Below are positions 31,871 to 43,550 of a stretch of DNA of 64,000 nucleotides, in pieces (position 1 is the first letter of the stretch; each line of letters begins with the position of its first letter). This DNA is from Nematopogon swammerdamellus (taxonomy: Eukaryota > Arthropoda > Insecta > Lepidoptera > Adelidae): contig OX336345.1 of assembly GCA_946902875.1 (NCBI GenBank), positions 15,469,395 through 15,533,394 of the forward strand. The letters run 5' to 3'. Under the pieces are notes generated by a model, which made no database searches, had not been told where the DNA came from, and saw only the letters and a program-made list of their open reading frames with translations. A program made the position numbers and the translations under genes.

Positions 31871-34197
31871 TTATATTCTAGTAAAATCCTTCTTCTCGAT
31901 TGCAAAGTTCTTCTTGACTTGTACTCGAAAGTGTATCGGTTGGACAAGTTTATGTTTCTTTTTAGGTTTAGATTGCCTTCTTTTACGTTCAGTACTTACT
32001 TTTGTAAATAAGCTGAAAATTCAAAATATATTATGAATGTACTGTGAAAAGTCGACAGAGCTCATTTTGTTTGGACTATTGGAGCCTTTTATTTAATATT
32101 ATCTTTGTTGGTTTGTACAAATTGTTTAAAAAAAAAACTTGAGTTTTCGGCATTACATTCGTCAGATACCTACCTATTTGTTCAGGCTTCTCGCACTTTA
32201 ATAAACATTTAACATTCCCTTTAATTACATCAGCAACAATTAAAAAACTTCACTTCACAAAGCAAATTATGTCCACTTGGCCTTGTTTGATGAATTCCTT
32301 AAAGTCCGTCGCGCGCCGCACTTTTTTGCGGTTAATGAAAAAATATTTCGCCTCGTGCACTGACAGGCCGTAATGAAGGTCCTGTCGCCTGAGCCCCCGC
32401 CCTTACCCACCTCCCCGTGTACTCTTTTTCCCCTTTCGTCCCTTTCCATTTAGATCCCTTGTTGGTGGAAGAATTTAATGAACGCGCTACGGCCGCGCGC
32501 CGTCAGTGGCCTTACAAAGCTGTACCAGCTGCACTGCAGTAAAGCAGGATGCTGCTTCGCGCATGTTGTAGATTTTACATTATAAGAGCTTACTGAGGTA
32601 TTCAATTTTGTATTATGTTACACAAGTACGCACAGACACTCACCCCTGGGAAAGTCAACCTTCGACCTCGCCCTCTCTGGTGTTCTTCAATTGCGCAGCT
32701 TAATCTCCTGCTTTATCTGTTCGGAGGTACTGCAACCGTCGGCACCGTAGAAATCCACCCAGCTCGGCCTTCAACCTCACCGTCCCGACACTGTGTACAT
32801 AGTTACTGTGCAGTCTACGAAACATTTCCAACTGGAGATAAATTAATTTTGATTCTCTTTTTTTTTAGTGTTTGGGACATTTAAGTATTTCAGGCTCGAC
32901 GTCAGTAGATATTTTGTCGTACGCCAGGTGCCTAGAACTTACGATAGCGTATCGCGTGCGTGGGTGAAAGCGCCACCTGACTGCGTCACCATCCGTCTCC
33001 ATTTAGTGAGTTCCCACTAATTTGTTCCCGAGGCCGGGGAGAAGATTGTGTTGGAGCGGCGCAAACAAACATAACGTTTATACAAGCTTAGAACTAAATA
33101 CTCGCAGAACTAGGCACATAATGTAAATATAACAAACGGTAGCCGAGATTTAAGCGGCGTTCACATGTCGCTCATTCCATCAAAATAATATAAAAGATAT
33201 ACCTAATTGTTCACCATAAAAACATTAATCACAAAAGACGATACTAACTTATATCTTCACGAGACATAACTTTTCAAACGCATAATCTGTTTGCCAAAAC
33301 TTACAATTAATTTTTAAGGGCGAAAAAGAATGTTCTGAAGATTTTTCAACCTTGTATTGGTAACTTATTAATTATTATACATATAATAGGGTTTACGAAC
33401 TGTTTTGTGGAAAATTTGCTTCAATAATGGTTAGAAATAAGATTAGAACTCTAACCTTCGAAAGGTAAATAAATTAGAAGACTCTTCATAGTTGCATGGC
33501 ATTGACCGTTTTTACTACCTCCGATTAAGTCTCGCTCAGCCGTTATTTGTTCGTTAAAGTGACATTTCTTATACCTACATTTGACAGCCGTACTCATATC
33601 TGATTTTCCTCATCTAACAGCCACGCATGCCTGCTATTTTTGTAATAAACAAATTCACGGAAGGGCTGAAGCGTAAAATTTAAATTTCGAATTCCAACAA
33701 CATTGGTCAACATAAATACGTTGTGAACGTAATATTATTTTTTCACGCATTTAATTAGAATGAAATAGATTTTGTCATTATGTGAACGCCCGCTTCCCGC
33801 CGTCGCCGCGCCGCGCCGCCTGAATATCAATGAATTGAGTTGTATTTGAATAACGTTCGTTATTTGTTTGTACGATGGAACTAAGCGCTTACCATTCGTC
33901 ATAAGGCGTTTTGTTTCTATCTCTTCGTTTACATATTTAATTTGTTGTTTGCTTTGAGTTGACATATTTTCACAAATATCTGATTGGATATAATAGGATC
34001 ACGGAATGTTCAGTACTAATGGGGTGCCTACTATAAATTGGCGTAGCTTTAGCGCACGAATAATTTGATGGTTTCTCTGTACCATTTTTGATACGGAACC
34101 CTAGAAAACTGTTAGGTACCGTAATATAAAACCCCGTGTGTTCAAAACCACCATTATAGGTACCACTCTAAAAATTAAGATACATACATACACTCGG
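31871..34197. other. No gene recognised
   Basis: Long AT-rich interval with GC pockets near 32490-32560 and 33785-33825 and no supported coding or RNA feature. Confidence 0.45.
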
Positions 34198-34519
34198 TAC
34201 CATGTGGGGCCGGTACTATAAAAGAATAGCCCCACTGCATCTCTCCCCGTGTATGTCGTAAAAGGCGACTAAGGGATATGACTCCCTTCTTATATTACTA
34301 GGTGGTAGGGTTTAACCCGCCCGGGTTTGTACCACCGCACTGAATGAAAGGTCGGTCGAAACGGCTATGTAAATAGTTTGTGTTTTCCGTCCAGTTCAGT
34401 GTAGCCGGCACGACCGAAGGGAAGCACTGACGTGGCACCAAGTTTACCCGGTGTTATGGGCTGACATCACGGATGTTGTAGGTGATGTAGCCAGCCGTGT
34501 GAGTTTCCATAAAGAAAAG
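34198..34519 (+). repeat. SINE with alternative head, copy 2
   Basis: Starts GGTACCATGTGGGGCCGGTA, CCCCACTGCATCTCTCCCCG and GGCGACTAAGGGATATGAC, then the common SINE body (CTAGGTGGTAGGGTTTAACC to GTGAGTTTCCATAAAGAAAA). The reverse-oriented sister copy is 21321-21645. Confidence 0.8.
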
Positions 34520-34594
34520 ACTCGTATATATCTACACCTTGTAGATGGAGCTTGTTAAATCTATTATATTTTTCGAAAAACTTTAAACTCATCG

Positions 34595-34730
34595 AGCTAG
34601 TTTTTAGGGTTCCATATCCACACAGAACGGTTGAAATTTTCACAGAGTATGTGTTACCTTGGCGAATGTGCCGCATGAAATGATATATTATCATTATTAT
34701 CTATTACGGTTCCAAAGATACAGCCATCGA

Positions 34731-34765
<35 letters not shown>

Positions 34766-34795
34766 TTGTAGGCTTAGTAATCGAGGGAACAGTGG
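34595..34795. repeat. Repeat C fragments
   Basis: TTTTTAGGGTTCCATATCC on the left and GACAGACAGACAGACAGACG followed by TTGTAGGCTTAGTAATCGAG on the right. They come from two pieces in opposite orientation. Confidence 0.55.
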
Positions 34796-34999
34796 CTGTA
34801 GGAAGTCCTATAAGTAAGGACAACGTGAAGTTCATAGTGCTGCGTCCCATGCTACATCCGGTTACAGGCTGAAGATTATAATTTTCAGATTATTTGCATA
34901 TAGGCGATTATTGATTGTTTCCCGTTAGTCGACTATGGAAAAGTAAAAAAGTAGATAATAGGTGTTTAGCTGAATTTGTGTATGTACCTATGCAAGTAT

Positions 35000-35376
35000 T
35001 TTTTTAGCGAAACTGACACGGTTGGCTACATCACCTACAACATCTGTGATGTCAGCCCATCATCTTGGTGAACTAGGTGCCATGACAGTGCTTCCCTTTG
35101 GTCGTGCCGGCTACACCGAACTGGACGGAAGACATGAACTATTCACATAGCCGTTTCGTTCGACCGAGCTTTAATTCAGTGCGGTGGGAGCAACCCGTGC
35201 GGGTTAAACCCTACCACCTAATAAGGTAAGAACGGATGAGACCTACAGTTTTTCGTGGAATCCAAACCACGGTCAGCCTCCAACGGTCTAGCGGTCATCC
35301 ATCCAAGTACTGACCGCGCCCAGATATGCTTAACAACAGTCGATCGACCGCATCACTGAGATACCGAGAGGCTGAC
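35000..35376 (-). repeat. 5S/tRNA-headed SINE, copy 3
   Basis: Minus strand: GTCAGCCTCTCGGTATCTCA (degenerate A-box region), 5S-like GGTCAGTACTTGGATGG at 35315-35299, then GTGGTTTGGATTCCACG and the usual body. A T-run at 35000-35006 marks a short A tail. Confidence 0.82.
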
Positions 35377-36069
35377 AATGATTAAATTGTTTTATCCTAC
35401 TACGGCTATGTGAAATGAAGTGGTATTATTTTTACGGTGAATACCTATATTTTGTGATTCAACTACCCGCTGGACTCAGTAGGCTATACTGGCTATACTG
35501 GGCCGTTGACCTAATATCCTTCTCGGGCAAACACTAATTACTCATTAGCTGTTACAATTCAATGGATAGAAACAATTCCAAAGCATAGAAAAGTCATAAA
35601 CGCGTCAACCAGGAACAAATTCATTTTAAATTATATGTACGAAAGTAAATTACAAAATATTGGTGAAGATTATTTATTTATTTCATAAAACATACACTAT
35701 GAACAATACAATAAACTTTATAACAAAACTTAACTAAAACTAAAGTTAACTAAAAACGAAATACTACTTAATTTTCTTACATATTTTCAAAATGTACCTA
35801 GTAGATGTCATCTAACCTATCCTCCGTGTATGCGTAGAGCATGTCCATAATGCCAGGCGCATTACCACACTGGGTACACGGTCCCCAGAAGCTGTTGGCC
35901 GAGTTTAGGCTGAATATAAGTACACCTCTTATCTATTTCACACATGTGGACTCTTATATCTTTCAGCGTCTTAAGACCCGTTTTATGGAGTTTTTGTGCA
36001 TTTGTAGAATATGTTGGGGACAAAGTAAATATATTATAATGTTGCAGTTGTTGACTGGCCCGTTCTCTA
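35377..36069. other. No gene recognised; LINE-tail-like sequence at 35665-35780
   Basis: TTATTTATTTATTTCATAAA followed by AATAAACTTT-type words suggests a minus-strand retroelement tail. Otherwise unannotated. Confidence 0.35.
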
Positions 36070-36345
36070 CGTCGTGCATCGGAGCCACAAGCTCAAACAA
36101 CGGCGATCCCGCCGTCCCCTTTCCACCTCCGCACCACACGCACTAGGCAGGGATTGCATCCCTACACGCTGGACTTACCGCGGATGCGTACCAATCGATT
36201 CTGCAGATCTTTCCTCTACAGAACCGGTAAAGTCTGGAACGCTTTCCGCGCTCTATATTCCCCCCAAGTACAGTCTCGGGTCCTGTCACCGCCGCCACAG
36301 CTGCGACCTGCACGTCTCACCTTCTGGAAGGCATTTTTCGACTGA
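36070..36345 (+). pseudogene. Jockey/CR1-like LINE C-terminal fragment
   Basis: The frame at 36154-36345 reads HPYTLDLPRMRTNRFCRSF, then LYRTGKVWNAF, the conserved C-terminal block of many arthropod LINE reverse transcriptases (normally followed by LP..FP). It is 5'-truncated and decayed. A related block is on the minus strand at 40521-40790. Confidence 0.72.
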
Positions 36346-37429
36346 CGAACATCGAGCTTGCTCAGCTTGAGCATGTGCCGTTCAGGAGTATTATGCATAA
36401 ATGTGCGCGCATGCCTCAAGTTGAAGCATGCGTGACGAACCATTCGCGCCGCATGCCTCGCTATGTCTGTACGCACCTTAATCCACACAGCCCATTCTAT
36501 GCAATGTACGACAAATATTTTCTATATTTTTGAATTCTTTGCTGTCACAGTAATGATAATCCTTGTGGATTACTCGGAGTTATTCAACTGTTCGACTATG
36601 TAACAGGAGATGGCACACACATTGCACTTATTGACTTTCCTTTCCTTCCTCTAAATATCGAAAATTTAGAGGTAAAGATACCTGTTTTAATTAAAGTAAG
36701 TGATTGATTACACTTACTATTTAGAATTATTTTTTGTGTTAAATTAACTTTGGGAAACTTAACGTACCAGAGAGTACTTTACTACCTAATGAGAAACTAC
36801 TATATGATGTACTCGTACCTATATTTTCACTGTGAACACTGAAATTAACAAAGTACCTATTTATAATTATTTTGCTCTGCAACAAAGAGTGAAACTTAAT
36901 CTACGCACCTGAATAAAATCTTAAAACATATTTAGTTCTAATTTTCATAAATACTTGGATTTTCTTTTTCAGAATATTTTTCCGTTAAAATCGCGTAAAA
37001 TGTTTGTATTTCCAAGGTATACTAAATTAATTAAGAGTGATTTTATGGTATTAAATAAATCATGTTGAAATTAAAACCAAAAGTCATTTAATTCCAATTC
37101 CAGCGCTCGTCGCTCAGCACCTAACCTAACGAGTTTTGGTGCTCGTTGGCTCACGGCGAGTTTCTTCGGCTGACTCGCAAAGGGCTCTTGTGGCGGGAAA
37201 TGTTTTATCCTCGACTCTTCCCCGCTTCAAAGGCAACCCGCAACACACCAAGAAACAGTCTGTTGCGCATTATCAAAGCGAAAGCATAGCCGACTCGCGA
37301 CCGCGTCCAATCCGTCGACCTTCCCCTTTCCCCTCAACCCGTCGACCATCAGTTAAGGTGACAGTACATTTCAGAAAATTGGTCAGATTTTATTTAAATA
37401 CTGTACAAGCTGTATCCAAGCAAACGCAG
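36346..37429. other. No gene recognised
   Basis: AT-rich, unremarkable. The 101-codon plus frame at 37136-37441 has no motif and ends inside repeat B. Confidence 0.4.
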
Positions 37430-37640
37430 TTAGCAGGGTAATTGGTGTTGTGCTGCAAGAACTCAGTTAATATTACAGTACAACACCGACTACTACATTT
37501 AGCAAAGTATTAGGACACGATAACTATCAATGAGCAAGTAAGCCATGTATTGTTTAACTTTAACATACATTACATTATACTCGTACATAAATAACGTCAC
37601 GCCTGTTTCCTAGTAGGATAGGCAGAGCCATCGGATCTTA
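37430..37640. repeat. Repeat B, partial, with CGTCACGCCTGT fragment
   Basis: GCAGGGTAATTGGTGTTGTG, AGTACAACACCGACTACTAC and ATAACTATCAATGAGCAAGT match the first half of repeat B. Then AAATAACGTCACGCCTGTTT resembles the LINE-tail sequence at 23280. Confidence 0.6.
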
Positions 37641-37789
37641 TAACGAATGGAAGAAATTTAATAAGAAGTAATAAACTGCTAACAAGGTAATGTTTCTTTT
37701 TACCAAAAATACATTTTATTTTCATAAAACTAAACTAATATAAATTTAAACTAAAAAAAAACACAATGTTATACTAAAAAAAAAAACTC

Positions 37790-37995
37790 CAATTCGACCG
37801 TTCGTCGTCGTCGCCCCAGCGGTACCCAGCACACTGGCTGCGTGTTGTCCCTCTGAATTTCGAGGCTAATTCGCCGTACGAGATGAGCCTCGGCACGTGG
37901 GTCACCAGACTTGTCGACAATCATATCGCCCAGCTTGTCGACGAACTCTTTTGATTCTGGTGCCCACGCACCGAGGGTAAAGTAATAGTTCGAAA
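37790..37995 (-). pseudogene. LINE C-terminal fragment, family L copy 2
   Basis: The minus frame reads [39 protein letters not shown] and EIQRDNTQPVCW, homologous to the tail at 61815-61905 and more distantly to 18100-18290. An A/T-rich 3' tail lies to the left (37740-37790). Confidence 0.72.
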
Positions 37996-38483
37996 ATGTT
38001 CTGTTTAAAACTGGGAAAATAATAAAAAGTCACGTAGTGTCCTCGCGCTCGGAAATTCCAAACCGATACCCCTTAAATTGCCCAAATAAATACGTACGTG
38101 GAATAAATAAGAATCCTCCTTTTTCCTCACACAAATGACGCCCCAAAAACCTCTCAGTAATAATAGATTCTACGCAAAATAGATATGATAAATTCTGGAA
38201 TACATTTGCCTATGCGGGTCGGATTTTCCTAAAACCCTTCACGATGTTTATCTGCGTGTCGCGCGATTTTAATATATCTAAGTGGGTTTCCTCATACTCG
38301 ATACATTACATATCTATCGATGTGTTTTATTTTCACAGCTATTTTCGTGTTTAATTTTCTTAAAATGCAGCCCGAAATAAATCTTATGAGGTCCTCGTAC
38401 CTACCGATTTATCATTCAAAAGCTTTTAGACCAATCACACTTGTTACGTCGCTGATTGGTTCGTCGTGAAGCGAAATACGAGT
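37996..38483. other. No gene recognised
   Basis: AT-rich, no supported features. Confidence 0.4.
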
Positions 38484-38542
38484 ATATTTTAAAGGCAGGC
38501 ACAGCGGAGTGTTTCGCTCCGCTGTGCCTGCCTTAAAAATAT
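38484..38542. repeat. 26-bp hairpin with 7-nt loop
   Basis: Arms 38484-38509 and 38517-38542 pair with one mismatch. The GC-rich core is AAGGCAGGCACAGCGGAG, with loop TGTTTCG. Both ends run into A/T. It could be a tiny foldback or a transcribed hairpin. Confidence 0.8.
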
Positions 38543-38709
38543 GTCTTTTGGGATTTTTCATCAGTGCGTGTTTATTTTACAGGTTTATATTTTACGTATT
38601 TCTTTGAGATACATATGTCATGAAAGCAATATAATTTGGATGGAAACATTACTTTGGAGTAAAGTCGTGAAAGCGAAGATAGCGATACGCATCTAGCGAC
38701 GAAAGCAAT

Positions 38710-38890
38710 TAAGTATGTATGTTTTATTTTTTTACAAAGAGCGACATGTGGCTCCGAGCCACCCATAAGGTGTCTAACGACGCCCATGGACATTCGGTCG
38801 TACGCGAGGGCTGCGAATGTCATGCCGGCCTGATAGGTGCCTAATTCACGCCTCTCTTGAAGAACCCGAGACTATACATGGGGGAAAAAT
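38710..38890. repeat. Repeat D, copy 3
   Basis: GAGCGACATGTGGCTCCGAG, CCACCCATAAGGTGTCTAAC, GACGCCCATGGACATTCGG and CTCTTGAAGAACCCGAGAC. Confidence 0.7.
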
Positions 38891-40430
38891 GTTTATCTAC
38901 AGAGTGATTCAGCAATGACTACCAACATTGTAAAGGTTGGTACTGGAGCTCAAATGTACAGCTTTGTTTTTTTTTTTTTTACTTAAATTTACTTTACTTT
39001 TATTTCTCATGACGATACCCATACATTTTTGTGGCGTTAATTTCGAAAAATGTATGGGAATCATGAATTATTTTTAAGTTAAAAATAAATTACAAACTGT
39101 GTATTCTTAGGCGCTTCATGAAGAGTTAACATTGGTTGGTTAGATGGTTAGGTTAGGTTAGTTAGCTTAGGTTAGGCTAAGTTTTGATATATATTAGTAT
39201 GTAGAGTTGGGAATGCGGAATACCTATATAATGTAATAATATTATGTCGCATGTCTCTATAAATAACGTAACCCGTAGCAAGGTTGAACTTTACTGAAAC
39301 CTATCGTATTGCAGCGTTTACCCAGACTGCCCAGAGCTTGCGGCGGGAAAATTCAACGCTCTCAGTTTTCATTAAAGTTGCCTAGTTACATGCTATTCTA
39401 TCGCGAGTTGGTTTTGCAAAGGCCAACTCTGTAATTAAAACGCGATTGCTTTATGTTATTTTCTATTTAAGTTTTATAAATTGGCGGAAAGTGGTGAACA
39501 CATAACATTAGATTATGAATGAAAATGTGAAATTGAAGTGGCCGCTGTTTTGAATTTTCGTATTAAATTATATGAAATATAGTTATTATAATATATCTTG
39601 TTAAAATATATATAATTATTAAACTTTATAACTTGGGGTAGGATATCGGAACGCTAACAACTAAAATGTTTTATATTTTAAATATAATAGTAATAAATAT
39701 GCCACGTCATGGACATGTAATGTTTTGTGCTATAAGAATTAGGAGGAGAGACAGAATTAAAAGTTTCATTATTGATAAAAAAAGTATTATTGCTAACAAA
39801 AACAATTATTGCTAAATTACAAATAGTTTAAGTTGTAATTATTTCAATGGAAATATATGAATTTACATTTTCTTTCTTTCATAACTATTATTTGTTAGGT
39901 ACTCGAGAAGTTGAACAAAAGTGCTGAAGGATTTTAAGTTAACACTTTAAACGTACTCTTCCATCTTTTAACGTTTACTAAATCTTTGTTCCATAATTTC
40001 ATAAGTCGTGTAATTAAAATATCTGCCGTAAACATTCCCCCGCCCGCCTCGGTAAGCGTTCTACAGTAGGTACCTACAAAGGCTTAGCCTGAGCCCTGTT
40101 GAGAGGACCTTTCTTTTAACGGCTAAGTAGCCAACGATCCTGTTTACTGAAGTTGAGGTTCCATTTACTGATCAATTTATCATCCTTTGAAAATATCTCA
40201 AAAACAGGCTTTCAAGCGCAAGCGGAGGCTTAGCTGGTGTCCACCTTGAGAGCCTCGTCCTGGGTAATCTTTCATTTTATCGTGTTCTTCCGAGAGCTCT
40301 TTAGTTTTAGAGCGATTAGTCCAACCAATTAAATGTACCTGCAAAAAAAGGCGGTCAAGTGCGTGATGAATTCGCGTGGAGAGGGTTCCGTATCATTCAG
40401 TTTTCCGTGACAACTTTAAGGTTTTCCTGA
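38891..40430. other. No gene recognised; TTAGG-like patch at 39147-39178
   Basis: AT-rich. A short run GGTTAGGTTAGGTTAGTTAG resembles the insect telomere repeat but covers only about 30 bp. Confidence 0.4.
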
Positions 40431-40800
40431 TTTTTTTTTTGTAAGCCAGGATGGGTGGCTGTGCCGAGACCAATGGTGCCGTCGACAGAGCCAAAATTAC
40501 CTCTCCTCGCGAATCCACGGTCATTTAGGTGCCATGCCAGCAGATTTTCGGACTGTTGCTAGGATGTCTAGCCCGTTAATACGACGGTTGAAGACACCCA
40601 GATTAAAGGATTCAGGAAATACACTCGCCGGAAGACAGTTCCACACTCTAGCGGTGCGACAAAGAAACGATTTAGAGAACCGATGGGTTCTCAAAAGCCC
40701 AATGTCAACAACAAAAGGGTGCTGAGTCTCTCTGCGACCAGTCATGCGGAGATAGGACGGGTGGCAGGGAATAAGGGATGCTAGTTCCACAGAGCAGCGT
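40431..40800 (-). pseudogene. Jockey/CR1-like LINE C-terminal fragment with 3' UTR
   Basis: The minus frame 40790-40521 reads HPFVVDIGLLRTHRFSKSFL, then CRTARVWNCLPASVFPESF and NLGVFNRRINGL, the typical end of a LINE RT. A sequence resembling its last part is found on the plus strand at 62696-62800. 5'-truncated. Confidence 0.78.
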
Positions 40801-41264
40801 CCGTGTATATCTGTGAAATATAAGACATGCCCTACCTATATTCCCTTAATTTATTTTTTTTTCAAAATTGTTGACTCAATAGTTTCGCTTTTAACATAGA
40901 TGTTCATTATCTATTTACATACAGAAATTGGGGAGTTCTTTTACTCAGCAATATAGAATGTGGAACAGGTGCACTTCGCTATTTTTCTAGTCCAAAAACT
41001 CCAGCTAGCAACACCGCGAAATAGGTCGTGTTTGCGCTCGGCATTTGAAGTATCCAAGGCTCGAGTAAAACTCATTATTTCAGTTTCAATGCGGAAGCGT
41101 AGCGAGCTCTTTTGTCCCGCTCTGTCTTAGTCTACGGAAAGTATTGACTCTATCCACCGCCGCCGCTGTCCTATCCTGCACCCCTGTTACCTCTCGCACT
41201 GAATGCAGCGGATGCATTGCTTTGTTGATTGTATAAACACTACGACTCGACAATCGTGCATAGA
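40801..41264. other. No gene recognised
   Basis: No supported features. Confidence 0.4.
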
Positions 41265-41269
41265 GATAA

Positions 41270-41405
41270 TTAAAAAGTGACCAAGTGCGAGTCGGGCTCG
41301 CGTACCGAGCGTTCCGTATCACCACACAATATAATATTATTGGTTGCTTTACTTTACTTTCTTTACTTTTCTTTTTCTTTTTACTTTACTTTACTTTACT
41401 TTAGA
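41270..41405 (+). repeat. Repeat C head followed by CTTTA microsatellite
   Basis: GACCAAGTGCGAGTCGGGCT and CGAGCGTTCCGTATCACCAC, then an irregular TTTAC/TTTC microsatellite at 41346-41403. Confidence 0.65.
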
Positions 41406-41429
41406 GTTGCCCCAAGTTTTTTTAAATTG

Positions 41430-41495
41430 AAATCGTGTAATGTGGCGCTGACCCACCCATAAGGTCTAACGACGCCCATAGACATTCGGCGACTT
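41430..41495. repeat. Repeat D, copy 4 (short)
   Basis: CCACCCATAAGGTCTAACGA and GCCCATAGACATTCGG. Confidence 0.6.
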
Positions 41496-41906
41496 CAGTT
41501 TTTTTCCTTTTGAGGGACGGGATCCTAAAAATATCCACACAACCAAATCAATAACGATTTCCTAATGTGAAATCAGGGTTTTGAATAAACAATTGTCTTT
41601 GTAATCCTAAATGAAAGGAAAGCTAAGGTTTGGGCCAATAAGAAGTTGAATATTTCAAGTAACCGATAACTAAATTGTGCTTCGTCTTGCTTTGTTTGAT
41701 TAAATTGCCTTATGCGATTGCCTATGCCTAGCCCGGTCTCCGGTTTTCAATGGAGATAAAGGCATTCTTTGGCCGATCGTTCCGAAGTTCGGAACTTCAT
41801 TTCCATTATCTGTAATGAATGAGTTTCGTTATGTTATCTTTTTGATTTTATACATTTGTTCATTATTTAGCTATAATTTAATCAACTGTTTTTATTTATT
41901 TTTCAG

Positions 41907-41934
41907 ATGTGAGCGAGGCCGCAAATACATCTAG
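41907..41934 (+). other. Candidate 28-nt microexon
   Basis: Preceded by TTTTTATTTATTTTTCAG (a strong acceptor with pyrimidine tract) and followed by GTAAGG (a strong donor). The 28 bases between are GC-richer than the flanks, with one frame reading VSEAANTSR. If real, it would belong to a plus-strand gene whose other exons are outside what I can recognise. Chance occurrence is possible. Confidence 0.3.
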
Positions 41935-42249
41935 GTAAGGGTATTACTGTTCGCATTTACTTGTACACGTAAGTATTTCATACGTTTAGTGGATTGAGGA
42001 GATGAGATACTGCGAAATACATATTTTGGTTTCTTGTGAAAAATCACCACTTATGTTATAATATTTAGGTAGCTACTTTTATCAGAACATTACCCAATCG
42101 TTTCTATACAGGTGCTGTAAATAAAATCCTACAAGTAACGTATCTTAGAAAAAATTTATCGATGTTTTTAACTCGAAATATCAATGAAAAATTCAGTTCA
42201 AGTATTAAATTAAAAACTAAGAGATGAACATGTTGTTATTACAGGTAAA

Positions 42250-42352
42250 AGTGTAGCCGGCATGAAATGAAGGGAAGCACTGACATGCCACCTAGTTCAC
42301 CCGGTGTTATGGGCTGACATCAACAGCCAGTCTCCATAAAAAAAAATATATT
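42250..42352 (+). repeat. SINE 3' fragment
   Basis: GTGTAGCCGGCATGAAATG, GTTCACCCGGTGTTATGGGC and CAGTCTCCATAAAAAAAA: the last part of the SINE body with its A tail. Confidence 0.75.
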
Positions 42353-43550
42353 AAAATTTTAATTATACGGAAGACGTTAATAAATTTAACCAAATAAAAA
42401 TATGCATGCATCTTCGGTACATGAAAATCTAAGTAAACGCTATTAAATAAATTACATTAACCTTGAATATGGGCCTCACACACAGCCACTTGAGACAATT
42501 ATTTAGCCTGACCTTAGGCCGATGTTCGGTTCATTGTTTCCACTTAAAATGAGAACAACGTTTGTTCATCCAATTTCTTAGAATAAATCCAGTGCCGTTA
42601 GCTGGCCCACTCGACCCGCCCCCTAGCGGTACAGTCCGGCTAATAATGTTTGATCACCTATATCTGGTGTCGTGAAATCGTCAATTTTGATACTTATACG
42701 AGTATAATATAACAAGTCAAATCAACAAGAATTAGCATAAGTACATTACAACGAAATGAAATAGGTAAGTCGTGTTAAAAATATTAAAAATCTAAAGATA
42801 CAATACAATACAATTACATTTTTATAATTGTATTGTAGTGGGAAAAACATTCGTCAGACTCTTAGATAAAATTATGGTCAGGTAACGCATCCTTACCAGA
42901 GTAATAACTTATAAAAAATATAAAATTTATGTGAACACAGTTCGGCCATATTTACGCTTCAATCAAATTTTCTAAACCGACTTCTAAAGCGAGCGGAGAC
43001 GCGAGCACAATTAGTATTATTATAAAGTATTTCCTACGTTTTCTTATTTCATAAAAAAACTAATATAAAACAGTTCGTATATAATACACAGTACGTATAT
43101 AACGCATTTACTAACACACCTGCGCGGTGTGGCCGGAGAGCGGTAATAAAAGAACGAGCGAAATATAAACGCAGATTTGCCTCACAAGATAGCAAAAGTT
43201 TCCGAGCGAAGCCGTCAATTGGGCGAGTGTACCTTTGTTCAGGGGCGAACCGGGCACACCTACCATAAACAATGCCCAAAGAGCGGTCGGGGCGGGGGAG
43301 GTATTGTCTAGTCCGCCCCCGCTCTCCGCCCTCGTAGACCGCCAACAAGTTGCTTATTGTAATATTCATGCTAGCTAAAATACAAATACATTTTATAAAA
43401 TATACTCGTAGAAATATAAGCACTTTATTGCATACTATTTAAAGAAAAAGAGTGCACGAAAGAGACAAGAAAATACAGAAATACAGAGTGTGAAAAGGCG
43501 GACTTATGGGTGATTTCTTTTAAAAATTATAAAGAAAGAAGTATGGGTGG
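42353..43550. other. No gene recognised
   Basis: AT-rich. A degraded Helitron-like end (GCGAGCGGAGACGCGAGC then TTAGTATTATT) is at 42987-43015. 43405-43440 resembles a LINE tail on the minus strand (GTAGAAATATAAGCACTTTATTG). Confidence 0.35.

Noticed and set aside
36154..36345. Plus-strand frame considered as a host gene exon
   Set aside because: RTNRFCRSFLYRTGKVWNA is a LINE RT C-terminal block.
39147..39178. TTAGG-like run suggesting an interstitial telomere
   Set aside because: Only about 30 bp and imperfect; too short to support telomeric origin.
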